Positions 1-11,766 of a stretch of DNA of 64,000 nucleotides are shown here, one piece after another. The DNA comes from Steromphala cineraria (lineage: Eukaryota > Mollusca > Gastropoda > Trochida > Trochidae), in contig OU744735.1 in the NCBI GenBank assembly GCA_916613615.1, positions 44,854,468-44,918,467 on the forward strand, given 5' to 3'. The notes beneath the pieces were generated by a model. The model saw nothing but the letters and a program-made list of their open reading frames with translations. It ran no database searches and was not told the origin of the DNA. How positions within the stretch are numbered: position 1 is the first letter of the stretch; each line of letters opens with the position of its first letter. The position numbers and the translations under genes were made by a program.

Positions 1-1802
1 CTGCAATATTTTCAATATTTTTCAATATAATCAAGCTCAGTACCACCAATGGTTCATTGCTGTGGCTCACAGGTTTCACTGTAATGCATAACCACAATAG
101 TGTATCAGACGTTCTCCCTGCTATAATACTAGCAGCCTTGATGTATGTGAAATACTGTTGAAAGCAGCGTAAAATCCCATATCAGCTCACCACACCTTCA
201 ATATTTTCACCAATTATATTTTACATCAATATCATGAAACAAAGACTTGTCAAGAAGTTGAAAACCACAAGAGACACATCTACGCATCGTTACTTACTTG
301 CCTAGGTCTGAGGTTTTAATGTTTTCTCCAAAACCGGCAGTAATGTTTCGTGGAAACTGCCAAAACTTATATCCCAAGTAGATGATAATCAAACTAAAAA
401 TGCAGGCTGAAATACAGCCCAAGTGGCGTTTCACTATAACTCAGTCACTCAGTAAAGACACAAAATGCTGACTGATCAACATCACAAGTTTCATTGAGCT
501 AGGTTCTACAGTTGGACTTTGTACCTGAATTGACGAGTGGACAGACAGGGAAATGACGATATTCTACAACATGACCTACCTGTAAGATGCAATGAACCAT
601 AAAACATAGTTCTACTTGCTTAACATGTTTTTATTTACAATTCTGAGCCTTTCACACTGGTGAGCTAATAAAATGAAAGAAAACAATTAATATAATGATC
701 TGTTTATCAATGTTTATTTACAGATGGAATTAAGCAATGTATGACAGACTTTACAGCAACACATAAGTTGAAAAAAATTATCTTATAATCTTACTTATAA
801 TTATTGTCTGATCAAATACTATATTACTATTTCTATTTTGAAACTATTTTGAAATAAGTATTTTGATTGTTGATTGTTTTAATATAATTCAAATAATAAT
901 GTCAATGCAAATATCATAATCTTTGATAATCTATTCATGATAAATCCAGTTACATTGTAGAAAATTTAATATAAAGATAATTATAGAAACGGTTCTTGAA
1001 CTAAAATGAAATCGGTGATCATTAAGCATGGTTGCATAACATCTCAGATATTAGACCTGAAAGATGTAACTTAAAGATGTCATTTTAATCTTTTTTTCAT
1101 TCTTTCATTTCACCTTGATATAAGTGTAAGACAACAGTCCTGTGTGGCAACCCTTGAGCTGTTTCCATTTGCTTTAGTCTTTACCCAAAATAGATATTCA
1201 TATTCATATAATATGATAATCATCAAAATAAGCCTACACTCGTCACAAAATAAGAAAATCTTTTCATTACCTTGATGATATCTTCTATATCAGTTACCAA
1301 TGAACAAGACTAACCTTAACAATGACATTTTCAGAAATACATTCTACCTTATTGACCTAAGACACATTGACTAAGCCATCAAACTTTACCATGCTATCTC
1401 AGAACTGCATTTGAACACCGATAGAACTGTGACATTGACCTAGTCATCACAACATACCCTGACATTAAAAAAAAAACATTATAAAGTTCATTGACCTATA
1501 CAGAGAATTCAAGAGTATTGACATTGAAATTGACATTGGCCAATAAATTAAAGCAGTGTTTTTGTCACTGATTTCAAGACCAGTGTGAGTGATATTTCCA
1601 TCAGATTTATCCCTGCCCGTCTTAGAAACGTCATTGACCTCGAGATCCCTGACCAACACTACCTAGCTCTCTTCTTCCTCATCATTGATAATTGTTTCAT
1701 AACAAGGCTCAAGGTGAGTTATGTATGTTTAAACTTTGAAATGAAAGTTCCCAAATTAACGATTTGTGGAAGAGTAATAGAACTTGATGTCCTGAGGGAG
1801 TG
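1..1802. repeat. Dispersed host repeat, copy 1; no gene seen
   Basis: Positions 45-125 recur at 35676-35757 (same strand) and, reverse-complemented, around 20425-20512. Positions about 395-1460 recur with high similarity at about 24930-26400, where the copy has gained a foldback insertion. Around 1130-1210 and 26110-26210 lies a segment ending in TATTCATATTCATATAAT-like tails, typical of short interspersed elements. Short ORFs here show no domain and no conserved splice context, so I call no gene. Confidence 0.7.
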
Positions 1803-1805
1803 AGG

Positions 1806-2441
1806 CAACAAAGTATATATTATATATAAAAAAAATAAAAATATGGTGGGAAGTTTTAGCCCACGATCTTTACGGCCACATCATTTTGACCGGAAGTTGA
1901 CTTCTTTGGTCTCATGGGCGCCGGCAGTGGAGGTACCAAATTGTTTGAATTTGGTTGCTCAAGGTGAGTTTTTACCTCAATGACGCTAGTGAAACTAGGT
2001 CAGGAAGGGGCCGGCGTATTTCCGGTAGACATCTTGTACGTAGAAGGCAGGGGGATAAAATATTAGTAAGACAAGGTTGGCCTTACTACGGCGAAGGGGC
2101 AAATGATTATTGCTTAGAGTAACTAGTTTCGTCCGCCGGCGGTATTACCGGAACCGGAAGTCACCACCGGAAGTCGCCGCCGGCGACCCACCAGCATTTT
2201 TCCCGGTACCGGAAGTAAGCGCCGGAACTCCTACCGCTCCGCCGCCAGCGGGACCCACAAGTCACGTGACCTACTCAATGAGTATATAAGGATAGACAGA
2301 TCCATTGCTTCTTCAGTCTGACGAGTCCCAACACAGTGGACGAAACTAGTTACTCTAAGCAATAATCACTTGCCCCTTCGCCGTAGTAAGGCCAACCTTG
2401 TCTTACTAATATATATTATATATATATATTGCTTTGTTACA
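1806..2441. mobile_element. Foldback/MITE-like element with 72-bp inverted repeats
   Basis: Bases 2060-2131 and 2341-2412 are inverted copies with a single mismatch over 72 positions. They enclose a GC-rich core unlike the AT-rich surroundings. The core and left flank hold several copies of CCGGAAGT (ETS-type sites), a CACGTG E-box and a TATATAAGG box. AT-rich stretches ending in CAACAAAG (near 1807) and CTTTGTTAC (near 2434) suggest a larger, weaker inverted repeat around it. TA-rich ends fit insertion at TA. No transposase is present, so the element is non-autonomous. Confidence 0.65.
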
Positions 2442-3027
2442 ACTGTAAAGCTCTTCTAAACCATAGGGTCAAATTGACCTCTTTTATCCGATGTCCACCA
2501 ATAAACTTTTATAATTTTAAGAAGTTCAACGTTTGAATATTTGGTCCTGATTTTAACCCCTTTAGAAATAAAGCCAATGGTTCTGTAGCTCACAAGATTT
2601 CATAATGTTGAATGTTAAAGTCTTAAATCCATTTAACTCTTACAGACTACCTGCGTCCATACTTGGAGGAGTTCACTACTTAATCTACAAAGTTTACTAT
2701 CCCTGGAACAAAATGTTATTCTGAAGATTTCCTATGCCATATACTCTGGTTCTGGTAAATCACCCTAAAACTTTACCTCTAAAACACAGGTACCGTTATC
2801 ATATTGGTTGAATACATTTACAAAAAAAAACATAACGTAAGTAAAGTAAAACGTTGGTACTAATTACATGCAAATCAAACCTTTTTACTTTCATACCTAG
2901 GATGACAATGACAGTCAATATTCAAAAAGAATGTGTCGGATATTGTTGTTTAAAACTTTATATTAGTGAAAATGTTAAAGAGATCAGGCAGAGAAAATGA
3001 TCATAGAAAGCTTAAAAATCACCTAGC

Positions 3028-3292
3028 AGTTACCTCCCTTTTCTCACCAACGAACACAAACGTGATTTTACACAATTATTGTACAGCATTCAAAATTTTA
3101 ATAATGGAAACTATTTCTCATAACAGCAGGAGTTTTTATAAAGTTTATATGAAACAATGAAACGAATGTTGTTCACACAAGGCATAGAAAACAAGCACGT
3201 CATGTGACCCAAGGGGAATTCCCCTACAAGGAAATAAACTGAAACCGAAATCAGGATATTTGATAGGACCATTTAACTCGATATTCAAGTTA
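3028..3292 (+). promoter_or_regulatory. Promoter module 1: kappaB plus ISRE, defective splice donor
   Basis: In order: CAGTTACCTCCCTT (3027-3040), TCATGTGA (3200-3207), the perfect palindrome GGGGAATTCCCC (3213-3224, kappaB type) and GAAACCGAAA (3241-3250, ISRE/IRF type). The corresponding B copy has AAG followed by GTACTG at 58342; here one G is missing (AAGTTACTG near 3287-3295), so the splice donor is lost. The assignment as promoter plus first exon rests on similarity to the other modules in this window. Confidence 0.55.
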
Positions 3293-3376
3293 CTGTAGAC
3301 CCTTTTTGTTTGTACAAATATTTAAGAACATTAATATCGTTCTTGACGTGTACATGTTACAGTCAATATGTCAAAT

Positions 3377-3485
3377 CAGTCATTTAGTCAAATGCCTAAA
3401 TGACTCAGACATTTTATCAAATGACTGCGACGGTCAGTCATTTGATAAAATGACTAATTTTCTTAGGCATTTAGCTAAATGACTG
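3377..3485. repeat. Palindromic foldback repeat
   Basis: Two arms of about 50 bases built from AGTCATTTAG, AATGCCTAAA and ATTTTATCAAATGACT fold back on each other around the spacer CGACGG. The same structure is present in copy B at 58431-58539. It could be a small non-autonomous element or a hairpin. Confidence 0.7.
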
Positions 3486-5004
3486 AAATTATACCCTGTG
3501 TTTTTGACAATTTGACTGTTACTGTTCAGGCAAAATGTCAAAATACTTAAAAAGTGTCACGTAAGTGTTGTAAGTCAGTAAGCGTCCTGTAAGTGTGCTA
3601 TCATTTTACACTATGCACGGCTCGCCCTGACGATCTATTGTATATCTCTATACCGAGATAAGCTTGATATTCTACACAAAGAGATTTGTGTTGCAGAAGA
3701 TAATATGTGCTAGTCTTAACAAATATTTGACCAATGAATTTTTATAACGTATATGAATACAAATGTATTATCTCCGATTTTATTGTTATCTTGGGTTTTT
3801 GTATATTTCAAGGTATAAATACTACATATTTATCTACATCTGTTGGCTATAGTCTCAATTTTATGAACGTATTCAATTGATATTTAATGCCGGTGACATA
3901 AATACCTTGTATTTATCCTGACACAGAAATATAATTGTAAGTGTTTTGCCTTCTGTTTATTATTAACGTTTCCTGCAGATTTACCTTACATGTAATAACA
4001 GATAAATTATCTTATTTAGGAAATGTAAAGTAATATGAAAAATGTTACATATGTTGTTGTGTTTCAATATGAAAACTTACTAATCAATTGTATTATTCTA
4101 TAAAACTTCACTTCAACTACCTTTAATTATTACATCATTATGTTATTTGAAGGGTATTTCCGTATAAATTGATAACATTTGTTTATATATAAAAGCCTTC
4201 TCATAGGGGTGAATAAATACAAGACTGGTAACTAACAGTTTACGAGGGTTTATCTTCTGTGTGTCAGTGAGACAGAAGAACTAGAACTAATGTGTTTGTT
4301 CTTATCTGTTACTCTGTAACACACGATACAATACAAAACTTGAGCCATTGGCTCTATAGCTCATTAGGCTTAATATTCAATTTTGCTTTATATAATGTAT
4401 CTCTGCTATTCATTATTTAATCAATAACAATTTATCAATTTCATATAAACATGCAAATAGAATATGGCATTATTAAAACACATTTATTACTTACAAGTAT
4501 GTTTTATAAATGTAAACTGCGCTTATATCTGCATTCATAGATTAGTGAAATGTCAATAAAGAAAGCTAGGTATTAATGATCATTGTGTACGAGTAAGAGA
4601 GTGTGAAAGTGAACTTTCAAATGGAAATGATAAAAAGCTTTACGAATTAATACAGTATGAAGATATATACCAACACATCTGAAATTACAAACAAACATTC
4701 ATAAGTAATCTGGGTTCATCTTTACTTGATAGGAGCGTCTAATGACCTCACTAAAATTTGAAAATGGTTGAATACTTTTTTCAAAGAGAGTATATGCATG
4801 ATGAATACAATAAGTGATATTCTCTATAAGCCTAAAAGTATCATTGTGAGGTGAGCCAATTCCTACAAAGCCTTACAAATTGTTCCAAATACATTTATGA
4901 CATGATTGATCTCAACAGCCTTACCTGGTAAATATATCAACAGCGTGCACAATAAGCATCTTTATAAATGTATATCTAAAATGGTAGATGTATATGTACA
5001 GTTG

Positions 5005-5195
5005 AGGTCATTAGTCACCCATAACACAATAAGTATCTTTATAAATGTGTAACTATATATCTATGCAACAATCGTTTTGTGACATCTGTCTTCTATATAG
5101 TCACCCATAACACAATAACTATCTTTATAAATGTGTGTCTATATATCTATGTAACAATCGTTTTGTGACATCTGTCTTCTATATTCAAATCATTT
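5005..5195. repeat. Two-copy tandem repeat, about 89 bp
   Basis: The block beginning AGTCACCCATAACACAATAA and ending CATCTGTCTTCTATAT occurs twice head to tail with a few mismatches. It is present likewise in copy B at about 60105-60285. Confidence 0.75.
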
Positions 5196-5688
5196 GGTTC
5201 AGTAGAACACAGATATACATGTCAATCTTACACATAACAGTCACCAAACTTGCTTTTTTAATATGTTCTTCTAAATCAGTTTTTATCATTTATCATATAT
5301 AATCATTTATGCTAGGTGTGAATGCTTTTATAATAACCATCTAAATGTAATGAAAACATTTCAAATGAACTGTTAAGCATCATGTGATCAAAGTAAACAA
5401 AATTTATATTTTTGCTCAATACCTTATAAGGGAATTACCTGTTTCGGTCTCACACTGCATGAAAATGACTTATTTCATTATGTAATTAAATTAATGCAAG
5501 TTAATGAAGAATAATGAACAATGACGATATTAAGCAAAACATATCAGTTTATTTAACAATGACTTCACACGTAATCAAAATGGTAGATATTTATGTACAG
5601 TTTTAAGTATCTTAAACTATTATCAAATGTTACATTACTTAACCTGGTGACATATGTTTAGCTATGGAAAACTGCTTGTTGACTCCCA

Positions 5689-5850
5689 ATTACCTCCCTT
5701 GATTGATAAAGGACATCAGCACTATTCTTTTCCAAAGACACGATTGGTTTATTTCGATCATGTGATCAATAAGGGGAATTCCCAACTGGGAAATATTTTC
5801 ACAGCCAGGGCAGTGGCGATCTTCTACAACATCTTGTAACAGTTCAGGTA
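5689..5850 (+). promoter_or_regulatory. Promoter module 2: CCAAT, E-box, kappaB, first exon
   Basis: AATTACCTCCCTT (5688-5700), ATTGG (5743-5747), TCATGTGA (5758-5765), GGGGAATTCCC (5773-5783), then GTTCAG followed by GTACG, a splice donor at 5848. The distance from E-box to kappaB is 7 bases and from kappaB to donor 64 bases, matching modules 4 to 6. The 61-codon ORF over this stretch is not a gene: its translation simply follows the conserved regulatory block. Confidence 0.6.
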
Positions 5851-6514
5851 CGGTTATATTCAAGCATCTGATTAGGTATCTTACATGTATAGCCTACAAT
5901 ATGAGGGTTTAACTTTACAATCAACATTGTTTGTATTTGAATAATATAAAATGGGCGTAATATGAGATACCATTCAGTGTTCACTCACCCTGAAATGTAC
6001 GTTTAAGCAGGGATGTTATAATGGATATATTATACTTCCCTGGTTTAACATGTTTAAGCTGTTTTGTTGTAAATCTTCGTCTCAATGTTAGACATCCAGC
6101 ACTGTTCATTCTTCTAGTTAGCCACTTAACGGCTCCAAAACTCAGGTTTCTGGGACCCATGCAGAAATCTAAAATTCGGGCCGTTGATAGGTTATCTTCT
6201 AGTAATCCCTGTTGTCAATTTCTGACTCTTGAATCATTTTTCCTGTTAATCTTGTACGTTTTAACCAATCACTGTTCTTTAACTATTATACATTAATGTT
6301 TATTATTTATGAATTATTCTGTTTCTGTAGTATATTAAATCGAGGTCACGAAAGCACGACTCCTATTAATGGCTCCACGTTATCACCTTTCTTTGTAACA
6401 ACATGATACTTCATTATCTTCGATTGAAACTAACATTAGTAATTTAGATTTTTAAAAAATCTAACGTTTTATCTATCCTGGTTATATCAGCTTGTTAAGC
6501 CTGTTAGAAAACTT

Positions 6515-6600
6515 TCAGTTACCTCCCTTCTCTGACGATCCAATATCAATATGATTAGTTACAGCAGAATGATTGGTTGATATTGATCATGTGACCCAAT
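6515..6600 (+). promoter_or_regulatory. Promoter module 3, kappaB site lost
   Basis: AGTTACCTCCCTT (6517-6529), GATTGGTTGATATTGATCAT and TCATGTGA (6587-6594) follow the order of the other modules. The position of the kappaB site reads CCCAATAGGAATG, which is not a kappaB match, and no clear splice donor follows. It is probably a degenerate copy. It recurs at 61611-61690. Confidence 0.45.
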
Positions 6601-7764
6601 AGGAATGAAGAGACAAAGAGGTTAGAGAAATATAGAATGTTTCACATATATCGTTGTGTTTATATCAAACATCATGTTCCAGGGTTACTTATCTTAATCT
6701 ATGTATTCAACAAAGCTTCACAATAACTCATTTTGTTGTTGCAACAGTATGATATAATGTTAAAAACTTCATCGGTGAAATATTGTACATACATAAGAAA
6801 ACAATAATCAATTTGAACATGTTCAGTTATCTGATGTTTCTTTTTACACAGGAAGATAACACATAGTTTTATAGTAACTATAAATGACACTTGAAGAAAA
6901 CAGTTTGTCAAAACGTCTCCCTAAACTGTTACCATCTACCACCCTTCACCATGCATAACTTTATTATAATGCCACCTCATGAAATGTGTATCTATATTTA
7001 AATTAATTCATATGTCTTTAGTAATTTATTCAATACAATATTTGATATCAACTAACCTCAGTTTAACATTCATTAAAGAAGTATTTATACACATATACAA
7101 ATATTTGAGATTAATGTAATAATGATTTAGCTACTTATTTACATTAATGATTTAAACAAGATTGCGTGAATCCCAATATCACATTTACATAGTTATGGAG
7201 GGTTTACAGATTTGATAATTCACACACTCCATTTAAAGCAAGGATATATATTACTTTCTTAAAACTCTAAATAATATAAGATTCGTCCCCCAGTCATGCT
7301 GTTATCAGTGTAATGATAGATGTACAATATTGAAGCCGAACAAAGCTAAGAGTAGAGAAACTACACTGAGTCAAGTATAATCACCTATATATATGAACCC
7401 GGTCTGTTGATGTAAATTCATTTAGATTGGTTTTCAGTTTAAATAGTTATTCAGGTGCTTAATGGATATAAAGCTCAGTCTGTTTGAAGCACAAAAGATG
7501 AATATGTATAATTCAGGCAAGTAGAGCGCACTTCAACCACCCCGTCCTACTTAAATCATTTTATAGCATCTATCCTTTACATAAACAACAGTAGTCTAGA
7601 TGATGTCCATCTTCTACCTGACGACCAGCTTTTATCAGAAGCTTCCAATTCAAACACAGCCACCCTTGACTGGCAAGCTTTATCATAACATCGAGATTTC
7701 TACTGAATCAAATCATTTAAAATATCTATCTTTAACACATATGTAACAGAAGAGATTTTGAGAC

Positions 7765-7865
7765 CACGTACATTCACCGGGATTCGAGCCTGTTGAGAGA
7801 CAGACACTCTATCTATTCGGCTAAAGACAAACCCGTCTAGCCAAGGCCAGCAGGAATGTTTATGT
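7765..7865 (-). repeat. tRNA-derived repeat (SINE-like)
   Basis: On the minus strand there is an A-box-like TAGCCGAATAGATAGAGTG and a B-box-like GGCTCGAATCCC in tRNA spacing. The acceptor ends do not pair, so it is not a functional tRNA. A second copy lies in the duplicated segment at about 63832-63925. Confidence 0.5.
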
Positions 7866-8000
7866 CTCACCCTGCCACTACACAAACGGTAGTCTAGATA
7901 AGGTCAATACTAGCTGACGATCAGCTATTATCGGGAGATTTGTTGTTCAAACACAGTCACCCATGACAGGCCAGCGATATCATTGCATCGAGATAATGCT

Positions 8001-8100
8001 GATCACGTGATCCGTAAGGGACTTCCCCGACTGGAAAATTTTACAAGAAAATTAACTACGCGACAGAGGATAAAGGCAGTGTCTAGAATACATACAGGTA
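8001..8100 (+). promoter_or_regulatory. Promoter module 4: E-box, kappaB, first exon
   Basis: TCACGTGA (8003-8010, palindromic E-box) is followed after 7 bases by GGGACTTCCCC (8018-8028, kappaB type) and after a further 69 bases by CATACAG followed by GTACAG, a splice donor at 8098. The TTATCTCCC element is not obvious upstream. Confidence 0.6.
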
Positions 8101-9540
8101 CAGTAAATAACCCATTTGATTAGATAATCAGAGTATGGTGTTTGAAAGGGTTCTATCAATATGACTGTAGTCAAAGTTATTTATGAGACTGACAGATTTA
8201 CATAATTTCAAACTCCGACTTTGAATAGCAATATGCACCTGTCAGATAGGTATGTCTGTGTTATAAACAGAGTATTATATCTAATCTCAATAACCAACTT
8301 GCATTTGATTTAGTTTCTTTAGATCGTAAGAAAAGTGCCCATCTAAACACCAGTTATATTAGTCATTGCAGAGTTGTCCCCCTTTCCTCAAAAGTGGACA
8401 CATTCTTTGAAAGATGCGATTGATATATGCGATTGAAAAGGGAAAACTTATACATGAATCAACAATATACCGGTACTTAATTAATAAAAATAAATTTTTC
8501 TTACAATAATCTTTGTTTTTTGAAAGTCTGTAAGAATGCTGAATGTTTTGTAACTGGTAATACTATGCAGCATTGCTGTCTTCAAATTAACTTGCTGAGA
8601 TACATGCAGTGATATAGATATATGGCTTTCATTTAAAGTTTATCCATTTATCTCAAATATTAGAATTAACATAATTGTTATTTTGTTATACGAGGAACTG
8701 TTTTCATAAAGTAAAATTATAAAGAACCAATCCCTTAGCCTACTTTAAAGCAGTTTCATATGTTCAACATCAGAACAAAAAACCCTTGTTCTAATGAATC
8801 ATTTTAACAATTGGAAATGGACCAATTAATTATCAGTCTTCAAAGTGTACAGTGTGGTTGTGAATAAAATATGCATTACCTTAATGTGTCCCTATTGCAA
8901 TTGTAAAATTCAGTACAAATACACTATTGTTTAACCTAAAATGACAAATCATTTTATTTTTGGGATCCTTGCGTGTGATAAAACAATTATAACCAGAAAT
9001 GACATATTTTAAAAGAAGGTATATTATAAGTAAGAGTAGGAGCTTTTGAACCCACTGTTATGAAACAATAGTTTGACATCCGAGAAGCACAACTATTCAT
9101 CAAATACAGAAAAGACGTGCCACAGAATTAAGAATTGATAAAATTCTACACTTGCTCTGAAGAAGAGAACATCTACTTGTACCCTAATCAATGCTTTAAG
9201 CACCCCATATCATAAAGATAGTTTAAACAGGAATCACGCTTTCAAATTTAACCCTTGATAGTGTCATAATCAATTCGTCTTTACTAATATACACATCAGC
9301 CTTTACTTTTTTATCAATCCCCTGTGTTACATTCATATTTTACATGAAAATAGATTTATAAATATTCATATAGTATTTTATCAGAAATGTTGTTCTTACA
9401 GTGTATATTTTCTAAATCACAGAGAGATAACCACTGGAACCAGATATCATAAATAAATGTAGGTAAAACGTCGGTAAGAAAGACCTGTCCCCTATTTGTA
9501 ATACTCTCGACAGGTCTTTCTTAGTGGAGATAACAGCCTA
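8101..9540. other. Intergenic stretch without recognisable gene
   Basis: AT-rich sequence. I see no long ORF, RNA gene or clear repeat beyond a short inverted pair AAGAAAGACCTGTC / GACAGGTCTTTCTT near 9477-9521, which would form a small hairpin. Confidence 0.6.
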
Positions 9541-9571
9541 TTCATTTTCAAAACAAATTTCAGTTGACAAG

Positions 9572-9836
9572 TAGTTATCTCCCTTTACCCAGAAAGCAAA
9601 CATCGAGTCCAGTTTGCATATTTATTGTACATTTTTTCTGAATTTATTTTTAAACAACAGTAAGAATTAATCATAACAGTAAGAGGTTTAATGAATGAAA
9701 CAATTAAACGAATATTATTCACACAATGCAAAGCAACAATTAGCTCATGTGACCCAAATGGGAATTCCCCGACAAAAAAATAATTGAAAACGAAACAAGG
9801 ATCTTAGATAAGAATATTTAACTCTTTACTCAAGGT
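9572..9836 (+). promoter_or_regulatory. Promoter module 5: kappaB plus ISRE, first exon
   Basis: AGTTATCTCCCTT (9573-9585), TCATGTGA (9745-9752), GGGAATTCCCC (9760-9770), GAAAACGAAA (9786-9795, ISRE/IRF type), then CTCAAG followed by GTACTG, a donor at 9835, 64 bases after the kappaB site. It is diverged in intervening bases from module 1 but keeps every motif and the spacing, which argues for constraint. Confidence 0.6.
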
Positions 9837-11329
9837 ACTGTGATCTTTTTTTTTTGTATTTTAAAAATATATTTTCATACCGTTCTTCTCGTATATAAAT
9901 TTCAACATCATACATAGAAGTGAGCCGTATGATTTTATATGACCTCTTTTCATCCGTGTCCCATAAGTCCTAGGTATACTATAACTTTACACAATGCAAG
10001 GATCAACCTGACAATCTACTGTATATATATCTATAACGAGACAAGTATTGTACAAATACTACATAATTCTACAATTTAATGAACTTGTGTAGTCAATGAC
10101 AGGAATAGCATATATTTATCTCATCCAGAAGGATGTTGGTTTATCATTGTTAATGCGTTATTGTAGATCAACAAGTAAAAATAACAGGTAATTTATATCT
10201 TTTCCAAAGAAGTTTAAATGATTAAGATAATTTTACATATATATATCGGGTGTGCTCATGTATATCTTAAATTATTTTTAAGACTGACTTGACAAATATG
10301 ATTTTTTAGAAAAACAGAATAAAGTTACCAGATTAAAGACAAGTACAAATAACAGATAATTCTAGGAGAACCAAAGAGAGTACATGTATGTTATATGTGT
10401 TTTAATCGAACATTTTATGAAAACTGACTAAGCAATTGTTATTATTCGTAAAAACTTCACTTCAACTCAATCTTGTTATTACATTTTTGTGTCTATTATA
10501 GAACATTTCATACATAAAGTGATAAGATTCGATTTTATTATATGAAAAACAATGAAATACTGGTTTTATCGGTGAAATTACCTTTCTATTAGGCAAGTTG
10601 GCAACAGTGACGATACATTGTATTTACACTGTGACAAGTGACGATACATTATATCGTCACGGGTAAGGTGCCGGAACTACTTTCAGCATGTTCTTACTAA
10701 GATATAAACCTTGAAAAATATCCTATTCAAAGAAACTACATGAACGCAATAAGCAATGAAAATAAAATAAGATTAATGTCAATGTGACATGAACCATATC
10801 CACCAAGCCCTTCCAATTGTTCCAAATCTATAACAACATAATTCTCAACATGCAGTTTTCTCTGAAAATAAAACAGTGTTCACAATATACTTATACATGG
10901 ACAGCACTGTATATCGCTCTCTATCTCTATATCTGTATAGGATTTCTCTTTGTGGCGTCTGCCTTGTATATTCACATCAATCAATTAGTAGACAGGTAAA
11001 TGTCCTGCATCTCTGAATATATTTCAAAGTTTGAAATCTGTTAGGCTATGCGCTAATTTTCTTAATTAAGGATTGTTTTACATGTTTTGTGCCTCTATCG
11101 ATGTATAACAGCAACAAATTGTATATAAATCTCTTAATATATTATAAAGTTTTGATTGAAATCAGTTGGGCTATGTCCTAATTTTCTTAAATGAAAATGA
11201 TGAACAATATTGACTTAGATGCTATCGTAATAATGATCTTGCAATGATCTCACAATTGTTAAAAAAAGTTAAAAGTTAAGATGCAAGTTTAACGTTATTA
11301 TTGAATATTACATTTCTTGAATTTGATTA

Positions 11330-11430
11330 CGACCAGGTAAGAATGCCATTGACCAGGGGGAAATGTAAGCGCCTTGAGCAACCACTAGTGGTTGGATATG
11401 TGCGCTATATAAATATCCATATAATAATAA
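11330..11430 (+). repeat. SINE tail-like fragment
   Basis: A block reading AAGCGCCTTGAGCAACC, then GCGCTATATAAATATCCAT and (TAA)n resembles the 3-prime tails of tRNA-derived SINEs common in molluscs and fish. No complete tRNA head is visible. Confidence 0.4.
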
Positions 11431-11462
11431 TAATACTTTTGTAACTCCACCTTCGTGTCCAC

Positions 11463-11633
11463 GTTCAGTTATCTCTCGTGAATAAAAAACAAAATCAGCA
11501 TTATTTATATCAACGAAACGATTGGTTGATGTGGGTCACGTGATCAATCTGGGGAATTCCCGAACTGGGATATTGTTTGTTACACGACAAGGACAGTGGA
11601 AATCATAAGACAACATCTTGTTACAGTTCAGGT
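11463..11633 (+). promoter_or_regulatory. Promoter module 6: nearest to the RHIM/LRAT gene
   Basis: CAGTTATCTCTCG (variant of the TTATCTCCC element), ATTGG (11521-11525), TCACGTGA (11536-11543), 7 bases, GGGGAATTCCC (11551-11561), then GTTACAGTTCAG followed by GTATG, a splice donor at 11632, 70 bases after the kappaB site. The next good acceptors on this strand at coding exons are at 14073 and 14245, directly before ATG-containing exons, so this is the best candidate promoter and 5-prime UTR exon of that gene. Confidence 0.6.
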
Positions 11634-11766
11634 ATGATACACACAAAACATCTAATAAGGTATCAAACCTACATGTATAGACTAGTAGCTCTAACCTTAC
11701 AATCAATATAACTGTACTGTTTGAGTAATACTAGCATGACACCATTGGAATGTGAAACGTCTCTAC

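Larger units (their letters stand above)
2413..7940. repeat. Segmental duplication, copy A
   Basis: This segment is collinear and nearly identical with 57469-64000 (copy B), same orientation, about 55 kb apart. By eye there are scattered substitutions and small indels, about one per hundred bases or fewer. Copy A lacks the 880-bp insertion found in copy B at 61789-62668 and lacks a roughly 30-bp stretch present in B near 60070. It begins immediately after a TA-rich tract. It includes promoter modules 1 to 3. It is either a recent segmental duplication or an assembly with both haplotypes. Confidence 0.85.

Noticed and set aside
5654..5839. 61-codon ORF, identical in both duplicated copies (also 60748-60933)
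   Set aside because: Identity follows from the recent duplication. The frame runs over the kappaB module, has no domain, and the spliced first-exon model explains the conservation better.
6021..6296. 91-codon ORF conserved in both copies (also 61115-61390)
   Set aside because: The same argument applies; one substitution between copies is at the background rate and composition is hydrophobic from T-rich DNA.
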